Source: HGM04593 sp045646845
Lineage (GTDB): Bacteria > Bacteroidota > Bacteroidia > Bacteroidales > Bacteroidaceae
Direction: 5' to 3'
Length of the DNA stretch: 64,000 bases
NCBI GenBank assembly: GCA_045646845.1
Contig: JAZRLO010000015.1
Coordinates: 62,001 to 126,000 of the forward strand
Shown: positions 55,826 to 63,588 of the stretch, in pieces
Numbering within the stretch: position 1 is the first letter of the stretch
Layout: each line of letters opens with the position of its first letter
Made by a program: the position numbers and the translations under genes
The notes under the pieces: generated by a model
Database searches by the model: none
The model's input: the letters and a program-made list of their open reading frames with translations, nothing else
Told to the model about the DNA's origin: nothing

Positions 55826-56569
55826 TTGAAGGTTAGCAAGATTTTGGTTTCACAGCCTAAACCAACTACAGGAAAATCTCCATATTTCGACATCGCGGAG
55901 AAGCATAACGTGCAGATTGATTTTTGTTCCTTCATCAAGGTTGAAGGAGTGACGGCTAAGGAGTTCAGACAGCAGAAGGTTTCGATTTTGGACCATACAG
56001 CAATCGTATTCCTTTCACGCCATGCCATAGACCACTTCTTTACCCTCTGCAAGGAGCTCAGAGTCAACATACCTGACGACATGAAGTATTTCTGTCTGTC
56101 GGAGACCATTTCGCTATACATACAGAAGTATGTTCAGTACCGCAAACGCAAGGTGTTCTTCGGCAACGGACACATTCAGGACCTTGAGCAGCTGTTCGCC
56201 AAGCACAAGACCGAGAAGTACTTCGTACCGACATCTAACGTGCACAATGCCGAAATAAACGAGCTCTTCGACAAGCACGGAGTATATCACTCACAGGCAG
56301 AGATGTACCGCACGGTAAGCACTGAAATTGCACCCGACTACATAAAGTCATACGACATGCTCATCTTCTTCAGCCCACACGGTATCGACTCGCTCAAGAA
56401 GAATGTCCCCGACTACACACAGGGTGAGCAGTTGATAGCATGTTTCGGCAATGTGACCGCAAAATGCATCAAGGAAAACAACCTGCGCCTCGACCTTGAG
56501 GCACCGCATGCAGGAGCCACCAACATGCCGGCAGCACTTGACGCATATCTTGCTGCGAACAACAAGTAA
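55826..56569 (+). CDS. hemD: uroporphyrinogen-III synthase family protein; TTG start
   Basis: 247 residues from TTG at 55826 (reading MKVSKILVSQPKPTTGKSPYFDIAEKHNVQIDF); the opening block matches the Bacteroidota HemD N terminus, so this start is favoured although it is not ATG. Further marks: VFLSRHAIDHFF, YFVPTSNVHNAEI, YDMLIFFSPHGIDSLKKN and ACFGNVTAKCIKE. HemD closes and inverts ring D of hydroxymethylbilane to uroporphyrinogen III. Many Bacteroidales are haem auxotrophs, so whether it makes haem, sirohaem or cobamide precursors is open; no other hem gene is in this window. Confidence 0.88.
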   Translation: MKVSKILVSQPKPTTGKSPYFDIAEKHNVQIDFCSFIKVEGVTAKEFRQQKVSILDHTAIVFLSRHAIDHFFTLCKELRVNIPDDMKYFCLSETISLYIQKYVQYRKRKVFFGNGHIQDLEQLFAKHKTEKYFVPTSNVHNAEINELFDKHGVYHSQAEMYRTVSTEIAPDYIKSYDMLIFFSPHGIDSLKKNVPDYTQGEQLIACFGNVTAKCIKENNLRLDLEAPHAGATNMPAALDAYLAANNK

Positions 56570-56580
56570 TACCGCATATG

Positions 56581-56618
56581 AGGCTGTGTCAAAATGCAAA
56601 TTTTGGCCCAGCCTTTTT
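56581..56618 (+). terminator. probable terminator after hemD
   Basis: Two-tier stem: aggctg/cagcct (56581-56586 with 56609-56614) and caaaat/attttg (56590-56595 with 56600-56605) with mismatched middle, followed by ttttt. The opening ggctgtgtcaaaa also resembles some Bacteroides insertion-sequence ends. Confidence 0.65.
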
Positions 56619-56639
56619 GTAAAACACAAAGCACAGGGA

Positions 56640-56685
56640 ATTAGGGCGAAAGGAGTGTAATCGAATTACATGACTGAGCCCTAAT
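56640..56685. repeat. 46-base double inverted repeat upstream of rnpA
   Basis: Outer arms attagggc/gccctaat (56640-56647 with 56678-56685) enclose an inner tgtaat/attaca palindrome (56656-56661 with 56665-56670). With the hairpin just before, it fills the hemD-rnpA gap with paired structure. Confidence 0.7.
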
Positions 56686-56752
56686 ATTGAAAACAGCACA
56701 TTGTTCTATCAATTACGATACACCGTTTTTCGGCAAAGAGCCTTCGTTACGT

Positions 56753-57145
56753 ATGAAAAGAAACACTTTTCCACTCAAAGAGCACCTCAAGAGCAAGAGC
56801 GTCATAGAACAACTCTATGCGAACGGTTCGTCCGTAACGGCATATCCGCTGAGAGCGGTATTTCTGGAGCAGGAGTGCGAAAAGCAGCAGCCGGCTGCCG
56901 TCATACTCATAAGCGTAGCCAAAAAGAGGTTCCGCCATGCAGTTGATCGCAACCTCGTAAAGAGACGCATACGCGAGGCATACCGCACAAGCAAACACAC
57001 ATTTGTGGAGGCACTTGAGAACAATGGCAAGAAGCTTGCCGTTGCAATACTGTACATTGACACAAAGCACAACAGCACGGCATTCATAAAGCGCAAAATG
57101 GAAAAATTGCTCGATGGTATAATTTCCAAGACTGCCGTAAAATGA
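56753..57145 (+). CDS. rnpA: ribonuclease P protein component
   Basis: 130 residues from the ATG at 56753; an upstream in-frame TTG at 56687 would add 22 residues that do not resemble RnpA and overlaps the intergenic repeat. The diagnostic RNR block is FRHAVDRNLVKRRIREAYR. RnpA binds the P RNA and helps cut the 5' leader from tRNA precursors. Its stop overlaps yidD by ATGA. Confidence 0.93.
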   Translation: MKRNTFPLKEHLKSKSVIEQLYANGSSVTAYPLRAVFLEQECEKQQPAAVILISVAKKRFRHAVDRNLVKRRIREAYRTSKHTFVEALENNGKKLAVAILYIDTKHNSTAFIKRKMEKLLDGIISKTAVK

Positions 57146-57363
57146 AGAAGCTCCTTATAAAGATACTAATCCTTCCCATAAGGTTCTACCAGAAATTCAT
57201 ATCACCGATGACACCTCCGTCATGTCGGTTCACCCCAACATGTTCGCAATACGCCATTGAAGCGTTGCGTAAGCACGGCCCGTTCAAGGGGTTATACCTT
57301 GCAATAAGACGCATCCTGCGCTGCCACCCCTGGGGCGGTTCAGGATACGACCCCGTACCATGA
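57142..57363 (+). CDS. yidD: membrane protein insertion efficiency factor YidD
   Basis: 73 residues. Typical sequence: LPIRFYQKFISPMTPPSCRFTPTCSQYAIEAL then HGPFKGLYLAIRRILRCHPWGGSGYDPVP. Peripheral membrane protein that assists YidC in placing proteins in the inner membrane. Overlaps rnpA upstream and the tatD-like gene downstream by ATGA, so all three are translationally coupled. Confidence 0.96.
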   Translation: MKKLLIKILILPIRFYQKFISPMTPPSCRFTPTCSQYAIEALRKHGPFKGLYLAIRRILRCHPWGGSGYDPVP

Positions 57364-58001
57364 ACAACAACGCCACAAGCAGCATGGAATACTTCGACAT
57401 ACACACCCACACGCCTGCACGGGAGCACAGCATATACGGCAGCGGCACACTGTACGTCCCCGACATGACAATATCGGTAGGCATACACCCATGGCACATT
57501 CCCGCGGAGTGGGAAGAGACCTTCGCAGCAATAGAAGCTGTCGCAGCGGAGAAAAACGTTGTGGCCATAGGAGAATGCGGAATAGACAAACTGAGAGGGG
57601 CGGCGGAGACGGAGATTCAGAAAAAAGTATTTCTGGCACATGCCATACTTGCCGAAAAGGTAAGGAAACCGCTGATTGTACACTGTGTAAAAAGTTTCGA
57701 TGAAATCATTGAAATACGCAAACAGATGTCGCCTTCACAGGCATGGATAATACACGGATTCCGAGGCAAGCCGCAACAGGCCCGACAGCTCACCGGCGCA
57801 GGCCTCTACCTGTCGCTTGGCGAACATTTCAACCCCATGAGCGCAAAAGCAGTTCCGCTCGACCGGCTGTTCGTGGAGAGCGACGAAAGCCAGAGACCCA
57901 TTTCGGAGATATATGGTTCAATAGCCGGGGCAAAAGGGATGACTGCAGAGGAACTCGTATCGGCCATAAGGGAAAATACCAGCATTTTCGGACAATTTTG
58001 A
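57360..58001 (+). CDS. TatD-family metal-dependent hydrolase
   Basis: 213 residues, shorter than E. coli TatD (about 260). Metal-binding YFDIHTHTP near the start, VGIHPWH, GECGIDK (Glu ligand), VHCVKSF and IIHGFRG, and the final SDESQ (in place of the usual TDAP/TDSP). TatD enzymes are 3'-5' deoxyribonucleases or aminoacyl-tRNA-like hydrolases. The start at 57360 overlaps yidD; a second ATG at 57384 gives MEYFDIHTHT. Ends with no clear terminator. Confidence 0.87.
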   Translation: MNNNATSSMEYFDIHTHTPAREHSIYGSGTLYVPDMTISVGIHPWHIPAEWEETFAAIEAVAAEKNVVAIGECGIDKLRGAAETEIQKKVFLAHAILAEKVRKPLIVHCVKSFDEIIEIRKQMSPSQAWIIHGFRGKPQQARQLTGAGLYLSLGEHFNPMSAKAVPLDRLFVESDESQRPISEIYGSIAGAKGMTAEELVSAIRENTSIFGQF

Positions 58002-58038
58002 CGGCTACACTGCGTTTATTACATAAATGGGCCAAATG

Positions 58039-58069
58039 TTGGCAATGCCAGACTTTTTTCATAAATTTG
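58039..58069 (+). promoter_or_regulatory. promoter of the sugar-modification cassette
   Basis: TTG (58039-58041), 20-base spacer, TAAATTTG (58062-58069); leader of about 60 bases to the cupin ATG. Confidence 0.8.
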
Positions 58070-58133
58070 TATCATACAGCAGGGACAGGAGCCGCACAGC
58101 CGCTACACTGCCCGAAACCGTAAAAGAGCAGAT

Positions 58134-58520
58134 ATGGATAAACTAAGGACCTTCACCGACAGCCGCGGTAACCTGACCATCGCAGAGGAAGGGATTGAAG
58201 TCCCGTTCAAGATACAGCGCGTCTATTGGATACACGGAGTCCCCGAGGGAGAAGAACGCGGCAAGCACTCGAACCGGGTATCATCGGAATACGTCATTGC
58301 CGTAAGCGGCAGTGTCGATATAACCCTTGAGGATACCGAAGGCAGGCGCACATACCATCTCGATTCAAGGGAGAAGGGGCTCCTGATTCCGCCCGACACC
58401 TGGGACGAGATAAGAAACTTCTCGCCCGATGCAGTACTGCTCGTACTTGCATCACACTCTTATGACGAAAGCGCATACATAAACTCCTACGAAGAGTTCC
58501 TCCAAAGCATAGGCAAATGA
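58134..58520 (+). CDS. WxcM/FdtA-like cupin, candidate nucleotide-sugar 3,4-ketoisomerase
   Basis: 128 residues, single cupin jelly roll. Opening DKLRTFTDSRGNLTIAEE, then FKIQRVYWIHGVPEGEERGKHSN, VSSEYVIAVSGSVDITLED and LLIPPDTWDEIRNFS. FdtA/QdtA shift the keto group of dTDP-4-keto-6-deoxyglucose from C4 to C3 and use a G-x-H-x-H motif. Here the site is G43-K-H45-S-N47-R48: the second His is Asn, a variant I associate with WxcM-type cupins, so isomerase activity is likely but not proven. It overlaps the acyltransferase gene by ATGA and heads a three-gene cassette. Confidence 0.82.
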   Translation: MDKLRTFTDSRGNLTIAEEGIEVPFKIQRVYWIHGVPEGEERGKHSNRVSSEYVIAVSGSVDITLEDTEGRRTYHLDSREKGLLIPPDTWDEIRNFSPDAVLLVLASHSYDESAYINSYEEFLQSIGK

Positions 58521-59482
58521 AAGACGCGACCGGAAACAGGATAACGGCAGAACGATATACCGGCGACATGGCCGATGTTTGGAACCGGTTTGTAGAGGAG
58601 AGCCGCAACGGCACATTCCTCCACAACAGGGGCTATATGGACTATCACAGCGACCGTTTTTCGGACCACTCCCTGATGTTCTATTGCAACGGAGAGCTTA
58701 TCGCCCTGCTGCCGGCACACATGAAGGACGGGATGTTCTGTTCGCACAACGGGCTCACATACGGCGGCCTGCTGCTTGGCAACAACGCGACAGCCGAAAC
58801 CACGCTGGATATATTCGCAGCTCTCCGCCGACACTTAGAAGAGAGAGGAGGAGTCAAAGGAATCATCTACAGGCCAGCCCCGCATATCTACCACCGCTAT
58901 CCCTGCGAAGAAGACCTTTATGCCCTTTTCCGCAACGGAGCAATACTCACCGAATGCAAAGCCTCATCGGTTATCGAAATGTCAAATGCAATCCCGTTCA
59001 GAGGACGGCGCAGACTGACGGCGGCAATGAAGAACCGGCTGCACATAAAAGAGGAGAACAACTTTTCGAGGTTCTGGGAGATACTCGGCGAGCGTCTGCA
59101 GAGCAGATATGGCGTAGCCCCGGTACACACGCTCGAGGAGATTGAACTCCTGCACAGCCGTTTCCCCGACAACATAAAGCTGTTCACCGTTTCGGACGAC
59201 AACGACAACATTCTTGGCGGAACAGTACTGTACATAACCGGACAGACAGTACACATGCAATACAGCGGAACAACAGCGGAGGGACGGCGTACAAGCGCGC
59301 TCGACCACCTGTACGAACACCTTATAGGCGAACGCTTCACCACAAAGAGATATTTCGATTTCGGCATATCGGTAGAGGATGGGGGCAATTATCTCAACAG
59401 CGGCCTGATAGCCTACAAGGAACGCCTGGGCGGACGCACAATCACCTACGACACCTACACGATTGACCTAAAAACGACATAG
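58517..59482 (+). CDS. GNAT/FemAB-like acyltransferase
   Basis: 321 residues. Two-lobe GNAT pattern typical of FemAB-like enzymes: first lobe with DVWNRFVEESRNGTFLHNRGYMDYHSDRF, second with LFTVSDDNDNILGGTVLYITGQTVHMQYSGT, SALDHLYEHLIGERF and YFDFGISVEDGGNYLNSGLIAYKERLGG. The middle has AMKNRLHIKEENN. Lying between a sugar isomerase-like cupin and a sugar aminotransferase, it most likely N-acylates the amino sugar they form, in place of the left-handed-helix FdtC/QdtC enzyme usually seen. The next gene starts two bases after the stop. Confidence 0.82.
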   Translation: MKDATGNRITAERYTGDMADVWNRFVEESRNGTFLHNRGYMDYHSDRFSDHSLMFYCNGELIALLPAHMKDGMFCSHNGLTYGGLLLGNNATAETTLDIFAALRRHLEERGGVKGIIYRPAPHIYHRYPCEEDLYALFRNGAILTECKASSVIEMSNAIPFRGRRRLTAAMKNRLHIKEENNFSRFWEILGERLQSRYGVAPVHTLEEIELLHSRFPDNIKLFTVSDDNDNILGGTVLYITGQTVHMQYSGTTAEGRRTSALDHLYEHLIGERFTTKRYFDFGISVEDGGNYLNSGLIAYKERLGGRTITYDTYTIDLKTT

Positions 59483-59484
59483 AG

Positions 59485-60588
59485 ATGACAAGATACTGCG
59501 ACCTCAAGAAGATAAACGGTGCATACATGGATGAGATAAATGCCGCGTTGGCACGGGCGGCCTCAAGCGGATGGTATATCCGCGGAGAGGAGTGCCGTAA
59601 GTTCGAGGAGGAGTTCGCGGCATATTGCGGCTGCAGTTGCTGTATAGGAACAGGAAACGGGCTTGACGCACTTGCCATAATACTTCAGGCATACCGCGAA
59701 ATGGGGACGATGAAAGAGGGTGACGAAGTAATTGTTCCGGCCAACACATACATAGCAACCATACTTGCCGTAATGCAGGCAGGAATGAAACCGGTCCTGT
59801 GCGAACCGGATGCAATGAGTTTCAACATAGACCCTAAAAGAATAGAGCCCTTAATCACTGAACGCACGCGCGCAATAATGCCGGTACACCTGTACGGGCA
59901 GACAGCAGAGATGGAAGCTATAATGAAGATTGCAGGCAAGCACTCGCTGAAAGTCATAGAGGATGCCGCACAGGCGCATGGTGCGGAGTACAAAGGAAGA
60001 CGCGCAGGCAACTTGGGCGATGCGGCAGGATTCAGTTTCTACCCCGGAAAGAACCTTGGCGCACTGGGTGACGGCGGCGCGATAACGACCAACGACAAAG
60101 AGCTGGCGAAAACGGCACGCGCCATAGCCAACTACGGTTCGCACAAGAAGTACATAAACATATACAAAGGCGTCAACAGCCGTCTCGACGAGCTGCAGGC
60201 TGCCGTGCTTGGCATAAAACTGCAGTACCTGGACAAAGAGAACGGAAGGAGACGTGAGATTGCAGCAAGATACACCGAGGAGATACGCAACGATGCCATT
60301 TCACTGCCGGTAATCGAAGAAATGAACAGACACGTGTTCCACATATTCCCTATTCTTTGCCAAAGCAGGGACAGATTGCAGGAACACCTCTCAACCGAAG
60401 GGATAGAAACACTTGTGCACTACCCTGTCCCACCGCACAGACAACAGGCTCTCAAGGAGTTTTCCGCGCTCGAACTGCCAATCACGGAACTCATACACGA
60501 CCGCGAATTGAGCCTGCCATGCAACCCCGGAATGAGTGACGATGAGGTCACGGCTGTCATTGAAGCAGTGAACCGATACAGAGCCTGA
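59485..60588 (+). CDS. DegT/DnrJ/EryC1/StrS-family PLP aminotransferase (FdtB/QdtB-like)
   Basis: 367 residues. Transfers an amino group from glutamate to a keto sugar nucleotide with PLP. Visible: VIVPANTYIATILAVMQAG, PVHLYGQTAEMEAIM, VIEDAAQAHGAEYKG with Asp160, FSFYPGKNLGALGDGGAI with Lys189 the likely PLP lysine, and SRLDELQAAVLGIKLQYLD. The F-Y-P-G-K-N-L-G form and ISLPVIEEMNRHVFHIFPI segment fit the FdtB/QdtB type. Third gene of the cassette; the stop lies 105 bases before tRNA-Gln. Product: a 3-amino sugar nucleotide if the cupin is an isomerase. Confidence 0.9.
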   Translation: MTRYCDLKKINGAYMDEINAALARAASSGWYIRGEECRKFEEEFAAYCGCSCCIGTGNGLDALAIILQAYREMGTMKEGDEVIVPANTYIATILAVMQAGMKPVLCEPDAMSFNIDPKRIEPLITERTRAIMPVHLYGQTAEMEAIMKIAGKHSLKVIEDAAQAHGAEYKGRRAGNLGDAAGFSFYPGKNLGALGDGGAITTNDKELAKTARAIANYGSHKKYINIYKGVNSRLDELQAAVLGIKLQYLDKENGRRREIAARYTEEIRNDAISLPVIEEMNRHVFHIFPILCQSRDRLQEHLSTEGIETLVHYPVPPHRQQALKEFSALELPITELIHDRELSLPCNPGMSDDEVTAVIEAVNRYRA

Positions 60589-60630
60589 GAAGCCTGAGAA
60601 GTTGCGCAAACCCAAAAACAAGTTGAAATA

Positions 60631-60662
60631 TTTGCGATTTCAAATGAATTGTAATACCTTTG
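60631..60662 (+). promoter_or_regulatory. promoter of tRNA-Gln
   Basis: TTTG (60631-60634), 20-base spacer, TACCTTTG (60655-60662), 31 bases ahead of the tRNA. One of the best promoter matches in the window. Confidence 0.85.
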
Positions 60663-60693
60663 CACCGCTCTTCGAAAGAGAGCGCAAGAGGAT

Positions 60694-60764
60694 TGTCCTA
60701 TGGTGTAATGGTAGCACAACAGGTTTTGGTTCTGTTTGTCCTGGTTCGAATCCGGGTAGGACAA
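60694..60764 (+). tRNA. tRNA-Gln(TTG)
   Basis: 71 bases: acceptor TGTCCTA/TAGGACA, D stem GTGT/GCAC, anticodon stem ACAGG/TCTGT with loop TTTTGGT (anticodon TTG), T stem CCTGG/CCGGG with loop TTCGAAT, discriminator A. CCA is not encoded. Confidence 0.96.
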
Positions 60765-60765
60765 C

Positions 60766-60802
60766 AAAAAAAGAAGTCAGTTCACGAACTGACTTCTTTT
60801 TT
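60766..60802. terminator. bidirectional terminator between tRNA-Gln and luxS
   Basis: Almost loopless hairpin: gaagtcagttc (60773-60783) with gaactgacttc (60786-60796), flanked by aaaaaa and tttttt on either side, so a T run exists in both directions. Confidence 0.92.
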
Positions 60803-60816
60803 CATACGGTATCATA

Positions 60817-61296
60817 TCATGTGGGATAGTTCAGATTCTCCTCCGTCGCACACTCAAGCACCTCACGAAGATACTTGGCGGCCTCCCAACGGGCCTCGGG
60901 CAAATTCATCAACAGATAGTTGCCGCAGTCGCGTGCTGTGGCACCGGGAACCTCGCCCTCGTACGATGCGACAAACGAGAATGTCTCCTTGACGAGAGGC
61001 AATATCTCAGCCGACGAGACATCACCTTTCACAATGAGGTAATTACCCGTAAGACACCCCATTGGCCCCCAATAGACAATACGGTTTGCCCACACAGGAT
61101 GGTTCCTGAGGAACGTGGCCGCAAGGTGTTCAATCGTATGTATTGCACTTGGACTGAGGACCGGCTCGCGGTTCGGTTCCTTCATCCGCACATCGAACGT
61201 GGTAACGGTCTCGCCGCCCACGCTGTCCTGACGCGACACATATATGCCGCGTTTCAGGCGTATATGGTCAATAGTAAAGCTCGGTATCTTCTCCAT
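60817..61296 (-). CDS. luxS: S-ribosylhomocysteine lyase
   Basis: 159 residues. Splits S-ribosylhomocysteine to homocysteine and DPD, which cyclises to the AI-2 signal. The metal site is complete: His53-Thr-Ile-Glu56-His57 and Cys124 in ARDCGNY, with Cys81 (GCLTGNY) as the conserved catalytic Cys. Six bases downstream of mtnN, so the two steps of activated methyl cycle recycling are co-transcribed; the bidirectional terminator closes the operon. Confidence 0.97.
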   Translation of the reverse strand: MEKIPSFTIDHIRLKRGIYVSRQDSVGGETVTTFDVRMKEPNREPVLSPSAIHTIEHLAATFLRNHPVWANRIVYWGPMGCLTGNYLIVKGDVSSAEILPLVKETFSFVASYEGEVPGATARDCGNYLLMNLPEARWEAAKYLREVLECATEENLNYPT

Positions 61297-61302
61297 AGCG
61301 GT

Positions 61303-61998
61303 TCAAAGTTTTGAAAGGAAGCTGCGTGTCACGCCGAATGAACGGTTCGCCATCTCGCCCCAGAAATTCTCATACTGCTGAATATGCTTGTCAATGCCCG
61401 GAGTGTCGCTTATTATGCGGAAACTCACAAAAGGCACACCATAGACGTGGCAGGTCTGCGCAATGGCAGCCGACTCCATATCAACAGCCAGACCGGCGGG
61501 GAAGTTATCCTTAATCTTGTCAAGTTCGTCGCGGTTGGTAATGAACTGGTCGCCGGTACATATGAGACCGGCATGTATGCGGGTCCTGTTGTCGGCATCG
61601 TCATTCAGCGACTCTGCCGCACGGCACATGGCCTCATCGGCAGCAAACACAGCCGGCATGCCCTGCACCTGACCATACTCGCACCCCATTCCGCACCACA
61701 CGTCGTGGTACACGATTGAGGAGCTCACCACAACATCCATCACGCCCAGGCAACAGTCTATGCCACCGGCAACACCGGTGCTCACCATTGCATCGGGCGA
61801 AAAAGCGCGGATTAGCTCGGCAGCACCAAGCGCTGCATTCACCTTGCCTATTCCGCACTGGCGCAGAATAATCTCGTTCCCGCCGACATGCCCCACCAGG
61901 TAGCCTATACCGTTTCTCTCGCAGTCGGCAACCCCGTCGAGCATAGCAGCAAGCTGCTCAAACTCAGAGGTCATCGCCGTCAATACGCCTATCTTCAT
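61303..61998 (-). CDS. mtnN: 5'-methylthioadenosine/S-adenosylhomocysteine nucleosidase
   Basis: 231 residues. Removes adenine from S-adenosylhomocysteine, methylthioadenosine and 5'-deoxyadenosine. Motifs: IGVLTAMTSEFEQLAAML, ILRQCGIGKVNAALGA, STGVAGGIDCCLGVMDVVVSS, VDMESAAIAQTCHVYGVPF with catalytic Glu and FRIISDTPG with catalytic Asp. Gives S-ribosylhomocysteine to LuxS directly downstream. Gap to the upstream Gate-domain gene is only 39 bases without a terminator, so all three may form one transcript. Confidence 0.96.
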   Translation of the reverse strand: MKIGVLTAMTSEFEQLAAMLDGVADCERNGIGYLVGHVGGNEIILRQCGIGKVNAALGAAELIRAFSPDAMVSTGVAGGIDCCLGVMDVVVSSSIVYHDVWCGMGCEYGQVQGMPAVFAADEAMCRAAESLNDDADNRTRIHAGLICTGDQFITNRDELDKIKDNFPAGLAVDMESAAIAQTCHVYGVPFVSFRIISDTPGIDKHIQQYENFWGEMANRSFGVTRSFLSKL

Positions 61999-62037
61999 TG
62001 TATAATAAATATTTTATCTACATTCAGGTTTTAACCT

Positions 62038-63186
62038 TTACAATATCATCGACACGAGCACATACATCCAATGCGCTGCAATTCCTGCCGCAAGACCACC
62101 AATTGTGTGCGAAAGAATATCCTTTGAAGTAAGACGACGATAGCCAAGAGCATCCAGCATCGCTGTATGAGTACTTAGGAAACCGCTCCAGCACATACCT
62201 ATGGCTGTGAACACAGCAATAGCATTGCCATCAATCCAACCCTCGGCTGCAAAGTTAGGAATTAGACCCAACGCTGCACCGACAGCACCGATAGCTGTGA
62301 TTGGGAATGCAATAAGGTGAGGGTCGGTAAAACCGAACAGCCACTCGAAAAGGAAACTCAACTTTGAACCAATCCTTGGGAGCAACTCAACACCCTGATA
62401 AGCTGCACCGGTGAAATCGCCGGTTGCCTTGTCGGGGCCGAATGTAAATATCATCACTAAAGTAGATATCACAAGTACACCCGGAATAATCATCATACCC
62501 ACGTCTACACCTGTACGTCCACCATCGAGCAACGAATCAAGGATACGGAGGAAAACAGGTTTTCTATTATGCACCTCTCTGCTATCCTCAACCTCATCCA
62601 ATTCCGCCGCATTCTCCTCCTTGAAGCGAGGGTAGGCCTTGACCACAAAATACTGCATAAGCCTTGTAGAAACTATACAACCTATCATGGCACCTATGAA
62701 TCCCACAAAAGACTCCATAAAATAGCCCTGGCCAATCATAAACACAATAACCAGAAGACCCATACCGAAGGATGTTCCGAAGTTGTTGAGCGAAATGAAC
62801 TGATACTTCTTGAAGTATGACGCAAACTTCTTATCCTGGGCCAATGAAATAATGGCAGGGTTGTCCGAGAGGAATGTAAGCACAGCACCCAACGAAGCCA
62901 CACCGGGAAGGTTGAAAAGAGGTTTCATCAGCGGGCGAAGCAACTTCTCAAGCAGATTCACGACACCGAACTCGACAAAGATTTTTCCAATGGCACCGGT
63001 CAACACGCATATTGCCATAAGGTAGAACACGGTATTGAGCAAAAGATCATGTGCCGTATTCATCACAGTGTTGAGCATGTTGGCTGTACCCATCTTGCTG
63101 CCAAGATAACCGAAAAGCAGGATTATCACCGCAAGACATACGATTCCTCCAGGAATCCAGCGACTTAATTTTTTAAAGATTTTCAT
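62038..63186 (-). CDS. nucleoside-recognition (Gate) domain membrane protein, CD0519/CD1768-like
   Basis: 382 residues, about eight to ten hydrophobic helices. Contains Gate-type blocks TVFYLMAICVLTGAIGKIFVEFGVVNLLEKLLRPLM, the helix with SDNPAIISLA, and a second Gate half TAIGMCWSGFLSTHTAMLDALGYR; a charged loop at about 195-220 (EENAAELDEVEDSREVH) is cytosolic. Gate proteins resemble nucleoside/spore-maturation SpmA/SpmB membrane proteins; this subgroup is annotated in some genomes as CD0519/CD1768-type. Because it precedes mtnN-luxS by 39 bases, a link to adenine/nucleoside or AI-2 traffic is an attractive inference. Substrate unproven. Confidence 0.83.
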   Translation of the reverse strand: MKIFKKLSRWIPGGIVCLAVIILLFGYLGSKMGTANMLNTVMNTAHDLLLNTVFYLMAICVLTGAIGKIFVEFGVVNLLEKLLRPLMKPLFNLPGVASLGAVLTFLSDNPAIISLAQDKKFASYFKKYQFISLNNFGTSFGMGLLVIVFMIGQGYFMESFVGFIGAMIGCIVSTRLMQYFVVKAYPRFKEENAAELDEVEDSREVHNRKPVFLRILDSLLDGGRTGVDVGMMIIPGVLVISTLVMIFTFGPDKATGDFTGAAYQGVELLPRIGSKLSFLFEWLFGFTDPHLIAFPITAIGAVGAALGLIPNFAAEGWIDGNAIAVFTAIGMCWSGFLSTHTAMLDALGYRRLTSKDILSHTIGGLAAGIAAHWMYVLVSMIL

Positions 63187-63257
63187 ATAATAGATCTATT
63201 TGTTGTGTTTCCGCATACTCCCGTAGCTCCACAAGAGAAGCCATAATAAATATTCTG

Positions 63258-63288
63258 CAAAATTATATGTAAAATATGAAACCACAAA
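63258..63288 (-). promoter_or_regulatory. promoter of the Gate-mtnN-luxS set
   Basis: Minus strand TTTG (63288-63285), 19-base spacer, TAATTTTG (63265-63258); leader of about 65 bases. Confidence 0.8.
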
Positions 63289-63491
63289 ACAGAAACGGCT
63301 GATTACGCGCACATTGCACAAAAGAGGCCGCACCCGTACAAACGCATGCGGCCATTCGGGAAACACAAGCCCCGGAGAGCCCTTCACCAGCACAAGACAA
63401 CACCACCCGGCCCTCTACCGCACACAATGCGGTTACTGTACAAACAGAAGAAGGGCACATATTGTTCAATGGCAAATTAGAACGGCTTTTG

Positions 63492-63522
63492 TTTGCATAT
63501 TGAAATATTTTGCCGTACTTTG
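63492..63522 (+). promoter_or_regulatory. possible promoter of the acyltransferase gene
   Basis: TTTG (63492-63495), 20-base spacer, TACTTTG (63516-63522), a -7 box one base shorter than the pattern. Leader of about 60 bases. Confidence 0.4.
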
Positions 63523-63588
63523 CAATGGAATATCGGCCAGACACACGGGCCGGGCACAACATAGTGAAATAACCTAACACACAAAGAT

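Larger units (their letters stand above)
63187..63588. other. 402-base divergent intergenic region
   Basis: Holds the promoters of the Gate-domain gene and probably of the acyltransferase. A GC hairpin ggccgca/tgcggcc (63326-63332 with 63347-63353) has no T run. The middle (about 63300-63470) is C/A-rich and not recognisable as a gene. Confidence 0.6.
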
